Positions 26,101 through 40,900 are shown, counted from the stretch's first letter. The stretch: DNA of 64,000 bases from Branchiostoma lanceolatum (GCF_035083965.1 NC_089725.1:28653925-28717924); one strand, 5' to 3'. Translations and numbers: made by a program. Notes: a model not told the origin generated them from the sequence alone.

Positions 26101-29100
26101 TGTGCGTCAGCTGTAGTGTGTACAGCTGGGCCTGTGGCACAGGCAGCACAGTTGTCCAGTTGTCGGCTTTAAAGCTGTCGGCAGTCGGTGCCGATGCCTT
26201 CCGCCACACCAGCTGCACGTGTGGCAGGTCCAGGTCTGGATGGCTGGTGCTGGTGACGTAGAGTAGGATGGTGAGAGCAGTCCTAGCTCTCTGGGGCCGG
26301 AAGGGGACAACCTACAGAGAACAATAGAACAAAATATAATGGACAAACAGTAAACATCTAGTTCTGCTTTGCTAGTGAAGAGAATTGTATCCTTAGGCTT
26401 TTACATTGAGTAGGATAGTGAGAGTAGTCCCGGCTCTCTGGGGCCGGAAGGGGACAACCTACAGAGAACCACAGAGAAAATACATTGGACGGACAGTAAA
26501 CATGTAGTTCTGCTTTGTTAGTGAAGACAATTGTGTCCTTGGTGTTCCTTAGGCTTTCACATTGAGCAGGATGGGACTGCTAATCATTAAGTGGTGGTAG
26601 GCCATCCACAAGTTCCTCTTCTAGTGCCCTTCTATTGTGTAACCTAACATTGAGCCTAACAGGTGGAGAATGTCAGGATTATCTGTAGCCAAAATATTGT
26701 TCAAACTAACTCCATTGAAAGTATAGTTCTGTTAGTGTCGCACAATTTTCAGCTGTCTTGTGATGGAAAAAGTAAAGGTAGATCCTTATCAACAGTTCGT
26801 TTCTGTTAAAGCATTACCAAAACTCCTACAACACAAAATTGTTCAACAAATGTTTGACCATGTTTACTTGTTGCAGGGTTATTGCTCTTGCCCTGGGTAA
26901 AAATATATTTCCCTTTACGTGAGAGACAGAACTCACAATGACGTCGTCACTACTTCCAATCCGGCCTGTGTGCTTGTACACGGTACTTGTCGTGCGTTGT
27001 TTGTCCCTGGGGATGATCATGTCCACAGGTTCGGGGAGGCGGTGCACTGGGGTCCTGTCTCGTCCCCTCCACACGGTGAGGCCCACCACCTCCGACCCAA
27101 CATCAGGGGAGTTCTCTGAGTACCGGAAAGGGTTGAAGTCCGAGTTGATCACCTGTAGATGTGGAACAATGTTAATAAATTAAGATAAATGATTTGCAAC
27201 TTACAAATTTTTTTGTTTCAAATGTTGAGAAGGCAGCCATAGAAGTTTTAGTGGCACAGAACAATTCAATATATCAGTCCCTCAGTGCCAGCACTTCAAA
27301 CTAGTAAATGGAGATTCTAAAGTTAACAAGGTATTCCTATAAACGTGCTCACCTCCACTCCAAAGCTACCTGCCTCACAACCGTTGGCGAGGGTGTTGAA
27401 AGCTGGGACTACAAACAAGGTGTCGTTGACTGTGAACACCTTCTTCTGGGTATCTTCACAGGGTTCCTTATGGACCTTGGCATGCAGCACTGACATCTCC
27501 ATTGTGGCACTCTCATTGTCTGGTGCCAGGGCGTAGTACATGCTAAGGACATTGCTGATTGCCTTGAAGGCAACTCTGGCTGTTTCATTGTTCTGTGAAG
27601 AAAAGGTGTAAGACTTAGTGTTAGGTGTAAGACTTAGCGTTAAGTGTAAGACTTAGTGTTGAGTGTAAGACTTAGTGTTAGGTGTAAGACTTAGTGTTGG
27701 GTTTAAGACTTAGTGTTAGGTGTAAGACTTAGTGTTAGGTGTAAGACTTAGTGTTAGGTGTAAGACTTAGTATTAGGTGTTGCAATCTGGCTTGTATTGT
27801 ATGTTAAGATTATGAAAAAAAATATGCATAATGCTATACAAAACACAAAATACATGTTATTCATGTATAATACCAATTTCAAGCAAATTGCTTCAAAATT
27901 TAAAGTTCCTTTTTCTTAAACACTATAAATAAAACATCAATATCTACTATATAGCATCTATATCTAGTAGCAAATTAGACAATGTCTTACAACTTCAAGT
28001 GTCTCTTGATCTTCTAAACTGGACCCTTCATCCTTCCCAGCAGATGCTGCAGTATACTGCAACAGGATTGTAAGCCCTATAGAGATAGGGGAGAAATTAG
28101 ACAACACAACTTTGATTATTTGACTATACCTTCCCAACAAGAAATCTGGCCACATCTATTTAGATTTCTTGGTTCTTAATTCTATGCTGTGATATTTTCA
28201 CATGACAGGCACTGGTCTGTATATAACAAAATCAATCCCCAAACACATCTTTTTCCACAATATACTATTTTCAGAAAGCTGTCATCTATTGTTAGAATTA
28301 AGGAACATGTCAAGGAACTGTCAACTATTATTAGGACCAGAAGTCAGTGGGATGATGATCAGTGTGAATGTAAGTTCAGCACCAGGGACAGGACCAGTGT
28401 GAAGTCAGTAGGAGGATAATCAGTGTGAATGTAAGTTCAGCACCAGGGACCTGACCAGTGTGAAGTCAGTAGGAAGATAATCAGTGTGAATGTAAGTTCA
28501 GCACCAGGGACAGGACGAGTCTGAAGTCAGTGGTGGGATAATCAGAGTGAATGTAGGTTCAGCACCAGGGACAGGACCAGTGTGAAGTCTGTTGAGGATA
28601 ATCAGTGTCAATGTAAGTTCAGCACCAGGGACAGGACCAGTGTAAAATCTGTAGGAGGATAATCAGTGTGAATGTAGGTTCAGCACCAGGGACAGTGTGA
28701 AAAATGTAGGAAGATAATCAGTGTGAATGTAAGTTCAGCAGCAGGGATAGGACCAGTTTACAACAGGAGCACAGAAGTGAAATGTGGTCTGATGGTACTC
28801 TGCAGAATTATTCCGTAAATACATAGCTTGAAAAAAGTCTAATTCATACTAGTATATAGAGAGCGTATGTACATAATGTATTGTAGTTCTGTTTTCTTAA
28901 AAAGCCAAGGTTTAGTATTTTCATTCATTTCAATCAGTGGGAAATAACATCTGTGCGTACCTGTGAAGATGTTGGCAGAAACTACTTTGGTGTCTTTCAG
29001 TGGGATACTAGCGGTGGTGTCATTCTCAACCAACATCTTCATGGCCTCTGCTGATAATTCTAGACCTCTTGCTACCTGCAGCTAAGGAGAGAAAGGAAAA

Positions 29101-32100
29101 ATTGCTTCTTAGATTCTATCAGCATTGTAACAATTACATGTACAGCACAGCAAATGATTGATTTTTTTTTAAAGTTACAATGTCTTTGTCCCAAGTTGGC
29201 AGCATTGGGCATCATGTGTTCCCAAATATATGGTAGGTACGTGACAAAAAATATATCATACTGAATTGATTTAACAGGAAGGGTTGAAATATTGATTCTT
29301 TCAATTAACTTCTTATGCACAAAGGATCAAGTCATGCAAATTGTCCTACTGTTGAATTTTTGGAGAGTTTCTCCGGTTCGGCAGCTATATAGACTAGGAG
29401 GGCAGAAATGTCTTTGGTAACATCAGCGCCTAAAGCCTGTATCTGAGTCAGGCCATCCAGAAGAATCTGTGTTCGATCCTCCTGTAGAGAAACGAAAACA
29501 AAAAGACATTGCAATGTTTGCACATGAGGTAGATTTGTAAAAAAAATGATCTACATTCATTTGATTAATCTAAAGAAAAGGGAATGGGGACACTGTATGT
29601 AACAGACATCATAAAGGTAGAGTGGAATTATTAAGCAATGGAGAGGTAGAATTTACAAAAGAAGGCAGATGCAGAGTCTGGCTGCCATAGGTTCATCTAA
29701 AGATATCTTCACCTATGTAAATTATGCCTTAACGAGGCTGTAGGAACAGTGGCTATGTTTTGAACACAGTATGGCAAAGCCTCTCTCCTCCCAAATGGAT
29801 TTCAGGTACCCATTCACACCTGGGTGGAGTTAGGCATGTTGTGTGAAGTGCCTTTCCCAAGAACACAAATGCGTCCCAGGAATCGAACACATGACCTCTT
29901 GTTCCCATGTCTACCAACCTAATCTCTAGGCCATCAATGTTACAGCACACAATGTTATGCACAGAACAGAAACACAAAGGACTCACCTCCGTCCCTTCCG
30001 TGATGTTGAGTGCTGAGACTCTCCCATCTATAGAGATGACCTCCAGCTCCATGATGTATTCATTTGGGGGAAAAAAACTTGAGCAGTACCATGGAACCTT
30101 AAAGATAGTTTAAAAGAATACAGAGTTACCTGCTAAGCAGTGTATGATGAGGAATCTACTACTCTTCCACCCATCTCTACAGAAGTCAAGCTTCATCAGT
30201 TAAAACTCCATGGACATGTTTCACATCACAATCACAAGCAGGAAAACTTTTACTACATTGTTCCTGATGCTAAAAGAGGAGAAGATTGCCTAATTTTTTT
30301 TACCTCATCCTAAAGAAAAATGGAAATGGAAAAAAGTTTGTCGGGATAATGGATTGTTTGTGCCAAAAAGTTAGATAAGGCCCAGTGTAAAGTTTCTTTG
30401 TGAAATTCCACGGCCATGACACCATCTCTTATGCCGGTCCCTTACCTGGCTGTGATAAGGTGTCAAAGGGAGAGTTGTCTGCAGGAAAGGTTCATCCTGC
30501 AGAAACTGAACTCTGGCCTTCTCCACATCCACGGATTTAATCCGTCGAAACTTGTAGGTAACAGGCAGGCCGTGGTCATCAACAAACTCTGCAGCAATGA
30601 AACAATCTTTAATCTTTGAAGTTATGCAATGCCAACAAAATAGTATAGAATAGTCATGTACACCTAGAGCATCAAAATGTCTCACTGAAAAAAGATATTT
30701 GTAGTGGCTGATAAATAACAAAAAACTACTGTGTATTGATGAATGCTGTAGCTTCAGTGGCATGACATTTGTGCATCACACATGTACATGTGTACAGTTC
30801 ACATTGTTCAAATCAGACAGAAGGGCAAACTGACCTCCACAGCAGACACATCCGCCAGCGCCTGCACGTTCTAACACACAGGCAGGCGACAGAGTCTTGT
30901 CGCGCAGAACAGGGGGGCCCCAAACTTTAGATATGAACTTCCACTCAGACACTGCAAGGCCATCGCTGCAGACTTGGTTGTTGTTGACCACATGCAGGCG
31001 GTAGGTTCCTTCCACCTGCAGTAAAAGTATGATCATAATATACAATCAAAGGCAGAAGACAGCTGTAGTATAGTATCTACAATATCATCCATATGAAGTG
31101 AGAAATGCGCCACTCAAGATCTCTAAGAGGTCTTTCGGACATCAAATGAGTACAAGCCTCAAAAATGAGAAAGTCAGTCTGTGCTGAAACTTGAAATGGA
31201 ACTGGTCTTGGTTCAAGTCAAAATCATTATTATTATCTTCTTTTTTTTAAATTTCAGACCATAGTAGTAGCATAGGCAGGCATATATATAGTAGCATAGG
31301 CAGGCATATTCACACATGCAATATACAGTACAATGTATGTATGCTTGAGTGTTTGCCACCACAGCAATTTGCAGCATTCCATTGCTCTGGTTGTCAAAAA
31401 ACTCACATTGAATGTGTTGGTTGTCAACTTGAAATGGAGACTGTCTTGATTATGCAAAGTCATTATCATCTTTTTTTTATTTCAGGACAAGTGAGCAAGT
31501 TGTAGCATTCCATCTTTCTGGTTGTAAAACCAAAGCAACTTGATATCTGAAAACTCACATTGAATGTGTTGCTTGCGATGATGAGTTCTGGTTCACTGCT
31601 GGTTGTCTGGAGGCCTCCAAAGTCCCCAGGGTGCTCCACCACTGACCACTCATACAAGGGGGTGTCACTGCTGCCTGGAACAGCCTCCAGAACCAGTTGC
31701 TCTGATGGGTTGGTGTTTGACCAATCACAATTGCTGATACAGCTGCAGGTAGACATTAGAAATAAGTTAACATTAATCCAGTCTGACTGCAATGAGAAAC
31801 GTTTAGAGAAATGTGAGGTAACAACACTGATCAGATGCTATGTGACACTGTACATTTCTATAAAGTTGCCATCGAAAGTATAAGTCGAACTTATAGTTCC
31901 GATGGCAACTTAATAGATTTACCAACAAAATTGAAGGACAACTTTAAGTCTATGATCAAACTATGTACTGTAGCTAGCATTTTTTCCAGTCTTTTCAGTC
32001 TTGGTTCAAAACAACACAGAAGATGCAACAGCAAAAGGTATCAAAGAACAAGATATTTAGTATCGGAGCATACATAATCATCGCTCATAACTGCTGGTTC

Positions 32101-34943
32101 TCACCGAATGGCCAGCCCACAGGCCCTGTTGTCCTGGAAAACGACCAGCTGTGATGCTTGGATTGACGCTCTGCCTGGAGAGGAGGCCTGAACTGTGAAG
32201 TTGAAGGTAGTTTCTGGTGCTTCACTTGCCCTGTAATGATGAGCCCCAGGGCGGCTGTCGTTGACTAAAGTGCTGATCATTTCACAGTTATCTGAAGAGT
32301 GATAATGAGTGTTAGATGTCTTCACTTCCCTCTTCGTTTTCTAATATGATCATATAATATACTTTGAGCCAAACAATTGAGACAAATAGAGGGCTATGGG
32401 AAATTGTATTGTCAATATAGAAAGGTCAACAAGACAAATTGACTCCCTCAAGCATATTCAAAAACCACATTTGTCGCAAAAGAAAGTTGTTGTTAATTTT
32501 AGACTGTGATAACAATTTTCACTAGCCTGGTTGGCTGCCATCCAATTAATACCAGGGGTAATCAACTGGCACCCAGGCTAACATTTCACACACATATAGC
32601 TATATTATATTATATTACATTACATTACATTACATTATGTTATATAATATTATATCATATTATATCATATCATATTATATTATATCATAAGTATCACAGT
32701 GCGCAGTAGATGGGTGAGCACCCAACAGCATGTGTCAAAACACTATAATTCCATTTCACGTTTCTTGATTGACGCACCTGGTGAATTGTGTTGCATTCAA
32801 TTCATCTATGATACAAGGTGCCAGAAGGCAGGGTTGTGTGATTCTTAGGTATTGGAAATTGGGACATAACCATGTTTGAATGGGGGGAAGGGTCTTTATC
32901 TCTAAACGGTAATAATCAAATGAATACTTTCAAAGTTTCATTGTGCCCGCCAGGCGTTGCTTTCGGGAACGCGTCAAGTGGCCATGGGACATAAGTCACA
33001 GAACCATGTTTGAATGGGTTTGGAAAGTATCATACTGATGCACTACATGTATGGAAGACGGGAAGAATAGCTAGCGGAAATGTCAAGCTAATTGTGGATC
33101 CAAATAAAGTTAAAGTAAAAGGTATCAATGCTTTCATTTAAAGTTTCAAGTAGGACATACCAACCAACAGCATGGTCAGCAAGGCATCACCTTTATTCTG
33201 TAGGTTGGTACTGGTTTGTAGGGGTAGGGAAGGTCAAGTTTGATAATGGTCTCCTAGTGGCACTCCACTTGTTTAAGGTACGCTTTTTGAGAAAGTTTCA
33301 TAAAGGGACATATGGACATTGTTCATAAGGTACCTTTCTCACAAGTCCATGTAAAATGGAGTTCTGAGGAGGAGACCAGACCTTCGGGATCCCACGATGC
33401 CTCAGCGCTCACCCAGAAGTCACCTTGGGCGTACTGAGTGACCAGGGACGGTCCCAAGGTCGTCACCAAGGGCATGGCCTTCACCTGGATCCACGTCTGG
33501 TGCACAAAGTCTGTGGCACTGTTCAACAGCTCATCCACTATGGTGACCTGGAACTGGACAAACGGTAAAAATCACAGGACCAGTTAGGCCACACAGATTA
33601 GATTTCTTAGTTCTTGGATTTTTGCAGGAAAATGATATAGCAGGTGGGAAAAAACAGACATCCTGTGATAGACTCAAATGATAAAACAGTAGCCACAAAG
33701 TCAACATATCAGACTGGTTAACATTTCAAACAATGAATCTTCAGCTTAAATGCATTGATAAATAGAAAAATTGTTTCAACTAGAAAGGCAAAAACTTCTT
33801 TTAACTGTTTGTCAATGCCTTGTGCATGAGCAAGACCCATCTCTCCATTTAAAGGCACCCAGAGCATTTTATGAGACTTGAAAACTCAAAATATTCTAGC
33901 TGGCGTAATAATTTTGAAATTGACATTTAATGGCATTGTTTACCACATTTGCGTTCGGATTTCTTTTCAAAGGTGCACACAAAGGGCACAAAAATAATCT
34001 ACATGGTCATCTTTTAGTTTCACGCGCCTATTGTAAATACTGTAGATGCCATGGCCCTGCCCACCTCCGTCAAAACGTAGAAATGCAAAATGAAAACATT
34101 AAAATGCAAATATTTGACGGACATGCAGTCACTCTCTCATTGGTCGAACCGCTAATTGTGATGGACAGTCAGGATCAGTCTATTAGGGCTTGGATTTTTT
34201 ATCAGTTCTCACCACACAACGACATTGTATCTTTGTTAATGTCGATGTGTAATGGTAAAGTGTTATTGTGTGCACTATGTGTAGGAATGTGTAGGAGTTT
34301 TTTTATTCAAGTTTCAAGCCTCATAAAATGCTCTGGATGCCTTTAAAACAAAATTTAACCAGTATGCAAACAAAGGAATAGGAACAGATAGAAATCAGCA
34401 GTATGTCAAACAATTAGAATGCAGGTAAATTTGATGAAGAGAAGAGGAATGACACGAAAAGGGAAGAAATGTAACTCAGAGATGAAAATACAATTTGCTG
34501 TAATTGAATGAAATGTGTTTCAGTTTGCCCTTACCTGAATCGTGTATGTACCAGGCAGCAATGTCTTCTTGGGAACTGTCAGATCTTTTTTGTTTGTGGT
34601 CAGGTTCCCTAGGCCATACACGGGAGCAAGGATATTCACATGCTTTGGATTTACGGAATTTTCGAAGATCGCCCAGGAATATCCCGTGATAGACATGTCT
34701 GCACACAATACCAGCCTGGCTTCACCGTGTAGGACAAGGTCCGCCTTAAGGGGCACCATAAGAGGATCTGTCAAGCTGAAACATACATTGAACAAGGCAA
34801 TCAGAGATGGCAGACTTCACCCCATTACCCATACTGCTTTACAACCCTTCTAGTCCCAAAGATAAATATAACAGCCCTGAGGGTGTATTGCAATGCTGCA
34901 TTGTGTGTGTTGGGAACTGCAGAAACAAACTCACACACAGACA

Positions 34944-34987
<44 letters not shown>

Positions 34988-37900
34988 GACAGTATAGATA
35001 GACACATATATAGTCAGGCAGACAAGCCTTAACAATACTTTACTCCCTTCAGGTGAACTTGAATCATAAATAGTACATACAATAGAATGGAAATGCAATA
35101 GTTCTAGGTAAATCGATGAGAAAGCATACTAAGTACATTAAGATATATCTTCATGCAATTCACATTTCCTCTAAAAGAAAGACCAGTACAAAGTACATAC
35201 TGGAAGAAAAAATGTCAACAAAACTCGTTGAGTTGACCCTGTACCTGCGGATCCCTTCTGTGATTCCTGTCTGAATGTCACAGCGGTGAACCGGAGGTAG
35301 ACCAGGGGTAAGTGGAGTCAGCAAGGTGCAGTCTGATGACTGGGTAAGGCAGGGAGATGACTCCACAGCATCTGCAAGAAAAAAGAAAAGGCCTTTCCTT
35401 AAAACCTGACATTTACGCTTGTGCTGCCTTCTCTCCCTGATGTTGAATGACATTCACACTTACGCTACCATCCCTGTCCTTGAATGACATTCACATTGGC
35501 GCTACCATCCCTGTTCCTGGTGCCGAATGACATTCACACTGACACTACCATCCCTGTCCCTGGTGCCGAATGACATTCACATTGGCACCACCATCCCTGT
35601 TCCTGGTGCCGAATGACATTCACATTGGCGCTACCATCCCTGTTCCTAGTGCCGAATGACAGTCACACTAACACTGCCATCCATGTCCCTGGTGCTGAAT
35701 GACATTCACACTAACACTGCCATCCCTGTCCCTGGTGCTGAATAACATTCACACTGGCTCAGTCATCCCTGTCCCTGGTGCTGAATGACATTCACACCAA
35801 CACTCCCATCCCTGTCCCTTGTGCCGAATGACATTAACACTAACACTGACATCCCTGTCCCTGGTGCTGAATAACATTCACACTGGCACAGCCATCCCTG
35901 TCTCTAGTGCTGAACGAACCATTGTATTGCACTGGTGTTGCCTAAGTCTGACACAAACCTGTTTCACAATGAAGGCCTTTGTAACCAGATGTGCACCGGC
36001 ACAGGTACCCGTCTATTCGATCTAAGCACACGGCACCGTTTCTGCAGGGGCTGCTCACACACTCATCTGTGTCTAGAGCAGATCCTTGATAGACGTAGTC
36101 ATCACTTATTACAGTAGCTTGTTCGCAGGTCTTTCCTTTCCAGCCTTTAGTACAGAGGCAGATGTATCCGCGGTTGTCGTGGTTGGTACATCTTGCATTG
36201 TTCTGGCACGGAGAGTGCACACACCTTCCTGTAAGTTAAATACAAATAGCTAACTATGTTAACAAGAGTTCAGAGACCTCATATCTCCATGACATAATCA
36301 TTTTCTAGAACTTTTGTAAATTTCTTGTTTTGTCTTATTCTCTCCATTACGTTATGGCCATTGACATACCAAAAGTCATGACGCTCTGTCAACCCCTTCT
36401 TAAATTATTCTCCTTAAAAGTCTTAAACAAAATTAACTGTAGGGGGGCCAATTTTGTTTGAGGCTTTGCAAGTGGGTTAGCGAATTTTCATGATTTTTGG
36501 AAAGAAGAGAGCTTGTCAGAGATGCTCAACATAATAAGATGGCAATTATGCAGTTTGGAATATAATTTGCATAAGTAATGAGGAAATCTATTTGCTACTA
36601 CAAAGAATGATTGATGCAATGGCCTTGGGAGTGTTTGGATAGATAAAAAGAGTGTTGCCTTGCATTCAGAAGGTCGGGGGTTCAAACCCCACCTGGGTCA
36701 AACCAAAGACTTGATACATGGTACAGACTAGTGCTGTGTACTGGTACTGTACCGTGAAAATCGATTAGGTACAGGTCCAAAATACCGTATCATGAAATAC
36801 CGGTACTGTACCAATATTAATTTACACCAAGTCTATGCTTATTTTGTGACTGATCTGCTAACCTCATGGCCTCATGCAACACCAAACATGACCAAAGTGA
36901 CACCTTGGGACAGCGTAACTAGATCCTTCAGGAGGGCCAGGAATTTTGATAGCAAGGCCAGGGGAGTTCCCCGGTAGGGAAACCTAGTTATGTTCTTTGA
37001 ATAAAGATACTGACAAGTTGTCAACAGCTTATTAATGTTTCTGTCATTATTGAACAAGTAAAGAAGAACGCCATCATTTGTAAAATTGTTCGGGTACAGG
37101 TACAGGTCCGGACCTGTACCTAAACCTCTGTACCGGTACCTGATGTTACGTTTAGGTGCGCAGCACTAGTACAGACTGCTTACTCTGCTATTAGAAAGCA
37201 CTCAGCACTTGTGGGGAAAGACTGTGGGAGTTGAACACAATCCATTTTTGTTTGTCCAGGGGGACAAATGTTTTTCCAACCCGAGCAGCAAAATTTCATC
37301 CTACGCTGGAAGAACGGATGCTGGAGACAGCCCTAATTCCATTAAAGGTTTTAATAAAAACGCCCATGCAGTTCCAGAGAAAGCTGCTAGGGGGCCCAAA
37401 CCTACATCAATTCTTCCCTAAATCAAAAGCTATCTGCCACCAAAATATCATGGCATGGCATATCCAAGATCAGAGATAAGAACTGCTGTAGTACCAAGGT
37501 TGGCCACCAGGAGGCTCAAAATCAACCTGAAGGCTCACAACACCTAGTACCCACAAACCAAATAACATGATTGCAATCGTTTGGACTGATCTTGAGATAT
37601 TGCACCAGAGCCTGATGATATGCGTCAGCCACAAGCGTACATATTTTGTACCCAAAACTAAACCTCCATTTTTATGGCGGTGAAAACAAGAGTTAGAAGT
37701 ATTTAAAAATAATGAAAATCTTTACGATTGCGGGTATCAGCTGCAAGTATGCTATGCATACAGCACAGAGCTTGTGCCAGGAGATCAGCATATTATCGCT
37801 TACCTCCAACACAGCGTACCTCACTCAACCAATGTGGGACCGATGCACTGTGTATCTATAACGTACGCACAGAAGCTTTGTGCATGCCCAAACCTATCAG

Positions 37901-40900
37901 GCGTACTGGGCCGTACTGTATGTATGCCTGCATACATAAAACTTACACAAAACGGGTCAGATTAGCCTGAATTCAATCAAGCCTCCTGTGACCGCTCGCC
38001 GCCCTGTAACCGCCTCCCAACGGGGAGGGGAGAGAAACCCCCGGACAGCTGGAGTTTGCGTTATACAGACTAGGGTCAGATGTGTGTGAAGTGCGTATCA
38101 AAAAGATTTTGGCATGACTTACCTGTTTCGATGTAAATGACCATGCGATCAGCTCTTCCAACATTAGTCCCTGAAAAAAATTTCAAAAAAACAACTCCTA
38201 CAACAGTGAAATAACAAAAGGTCAAACAAGTAGTAATCATGAGAAAAATCACCCTGAGAGCGCTAACATCTAAACAGGGAAACATCTTACATTTTAGGGA
38301 TTTCACCATGATAGCTTATAGGGAGCACACCCTAGCCAAAAAAGCTAGTGGGAATGGCCCCTGTAACAATAAGTAACTGTGTATATTTGTGAAATTGTAA
38401 ATATGTTGTTGTGCTATGTACTAATGTTATGTTTGAGTAAAAAATTATTTGAAAAAAATCATGATAGCTTATACTCATTGGTTCCATATTTCTCCCTGTG
38501 GGTTGGTTACAGTTTATAAAAAAGTGTCACTGAAATGTAATGCTTACCATCGTTCCAATTGACGTAAGTAGTTGCCAGAGAAAATAAAATGTAGGGTCGC
38601 TGGTTTAGCAACGTCCGCTCCCATAAGCAATAACTTCCTTCGGCCAACACAAGCCAACCAAAGTCATTGGTACAGTGGCCGTAGTTCCGATTGATGAAAA
38701 AAGTTCTGCATTGACAAAAATGACAATTGAAAGGTCATGCAAAATAGCCATTGTCAGTCCTATACATGTCAGTCATTGGTGTAAATTATATACCTACAAT
38801 CAGGGAAACAAAGCAAATTCAAAGTTTTATGATATATCATATATAGAATCTGATAAAGATATTATAGATAGATACTATTCAGGGCTGTCTCTAGGACCCG
38901 TCCTTCCGTCCCGGGACGGAAATTTGCTTGTTGCTTGTTGGGACGGAAAAAATTTCAACCCTTTCCGTCCCCGAAATATCAGTTTCATGAGATAAAACTG
39001 ATGAAAATGTATTTTTTAAGCTACAAATTCAACAATGAAAATTTAAAAATCGGCTCCCAAACAATGAGTGGGACGGACAAAAAATGTAAAGCTGGAGACA
39101 GCCCTGATACTATTATAGTCATGATATTATGTAGATAGATAGATATATAAATGCATTGTACAAGGGATAGTGTTCATCTATATATGTTCCAGTGAATTGA
39201 TATACAGCTCTAGGAACACTAGATTTACCATTCGAGACCTGTATTATAAACCGAAAAGTAGTTTATAGGCTCAGTACTACCTAATCAGATGTCGTTCCAA
39301 TAATTGGTAGCACTACGTTACATATGGTGCAGAGAATTGATACACAGCTCCATTTACCGTTGGTTATTAGTGTCTCCTGCAATCGAAAAGTAGTTTATAG
39401 GCTCAGTATTGATGTCGTTCCAGGGGGATGAGAGCAGACGAGGCAGGGAGAACCAGCTGTACTTGTCTGTGTTTTCTCCATTGAAAATCAAGTTGACATC
39501 TCCACTGGGGGCCTCCAGTACGATCTTCACCTAATAATGGTAATGATAAATGTTGAATTGTGGTCGGTTACATTTGCTTTGTGTAGCTACTTATAGTACC
39601 TCCGCATATGGTGCGTTTCGCTGCAGTGTGATGCGTTCAGCTGAAAAAAAACCCAATCCATATATACATGTATACGGGACCCACATACAGGCTCTGTAAT
39701 GTGCAACCCACATATATATATACGCAGAAAAAGGGTTAAGACAAACTTACCCGTTTGATGCCTAGCGATCCCCACTGCTCAACCAAATAGCTCTTGTCGT
39801 GTAAGACGTTTATGCCGGCGCCAGCACTCCAGGCGTCCACAGCCTTCTGTCCAGCCCCTTTCACGGTTGCAAATATTTTCAGCCATTGCGTGCCTGCAGA
39901 AATAGAGGTCAATATGTTAGTGACAAAGAGATGAAAACATATTTGATACGTAGAAAGGCAACATTTGCGAGCAACTACAGCATATTTCACTCCCTTTCCT
40001 ATGCAAAATTGGACTGTTCCGAAATCCCCCTTGTGCTAAAATGCACCTTTCCTAAATTACTTCACAAATTGCAAAATGTGCATTTTTGGTCTGAAAATGG
40101 CCCAAAAAGGTCAACAGTAGCATTTGTCCACTCTACTGCAATGCCAAATTTCAGGTCATTTGCATGAAAAATGACAGAGTTGAATACATTTGACGAAATG
40201 GCAGTAGAAGAAGCTTTTGAAGAAGAAGAAGAAACGTCAGGAAAAAATGAAATATTTCCCTCCTATCCTTAAAACCAGTTTGGCATGGAGTGAAATATAG
40301 CAATATTAATAGATACAGCCCAGTATTCTTTCACAATGACAAGGATCAAAATAATTCAAATAGTCTGCATTCATTTTGTTTCCTGTAAATAAATATCATC
40401 TCACCTGGGGTAACCGGGCTGCCACAGACGACTCCTACATCCTGGCTGTGAGTACAGTTCTCAACTCCCCAACCAGCATATGGGCAGCCGCACAGACTGC
40501 TCTCATTCCCAGTGCACTCAAGGTCATCCATGTAGATGTCCCCCGAGCCTGTGAGTCATATATACACACAGTAACACGTCCGTATTACATGCAATAACTA
40601 GTAGCCATAAATTCACATTTGACTTATTATGGAATTTAAGGCCTAAGTACTTTTGATAATAGTTAACAGTATAATTATATATAATAATATCTAGTTGAAA
40701 GTTGATTGCAAGGGAACAAGCAAATACTACAAAGAGTGCATATAACAAAGGAAAAAAAACTTCTTTGAAGGCAGTAACTTCGGAACTGTCCCAAATTTTG
40801 CTGTCAGCGCTGTGTGATATCAGTATAGTCATGTACATTTGTGTATATGCACAAACGATTTTCACAGCAGAAGATTTGGATATAAAATTGTCGAGTGTCT

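Noticed and set aside
35245..36228. Possibility that the TSP1-SRCR-EGF exons are a separate gene from the REJ-channel exons
   Set aside because: No stop, poly(A) signal or new start lies between exons 9 and 10, and phases continue without a break. Transcripts would still be needed to exclude it fully.
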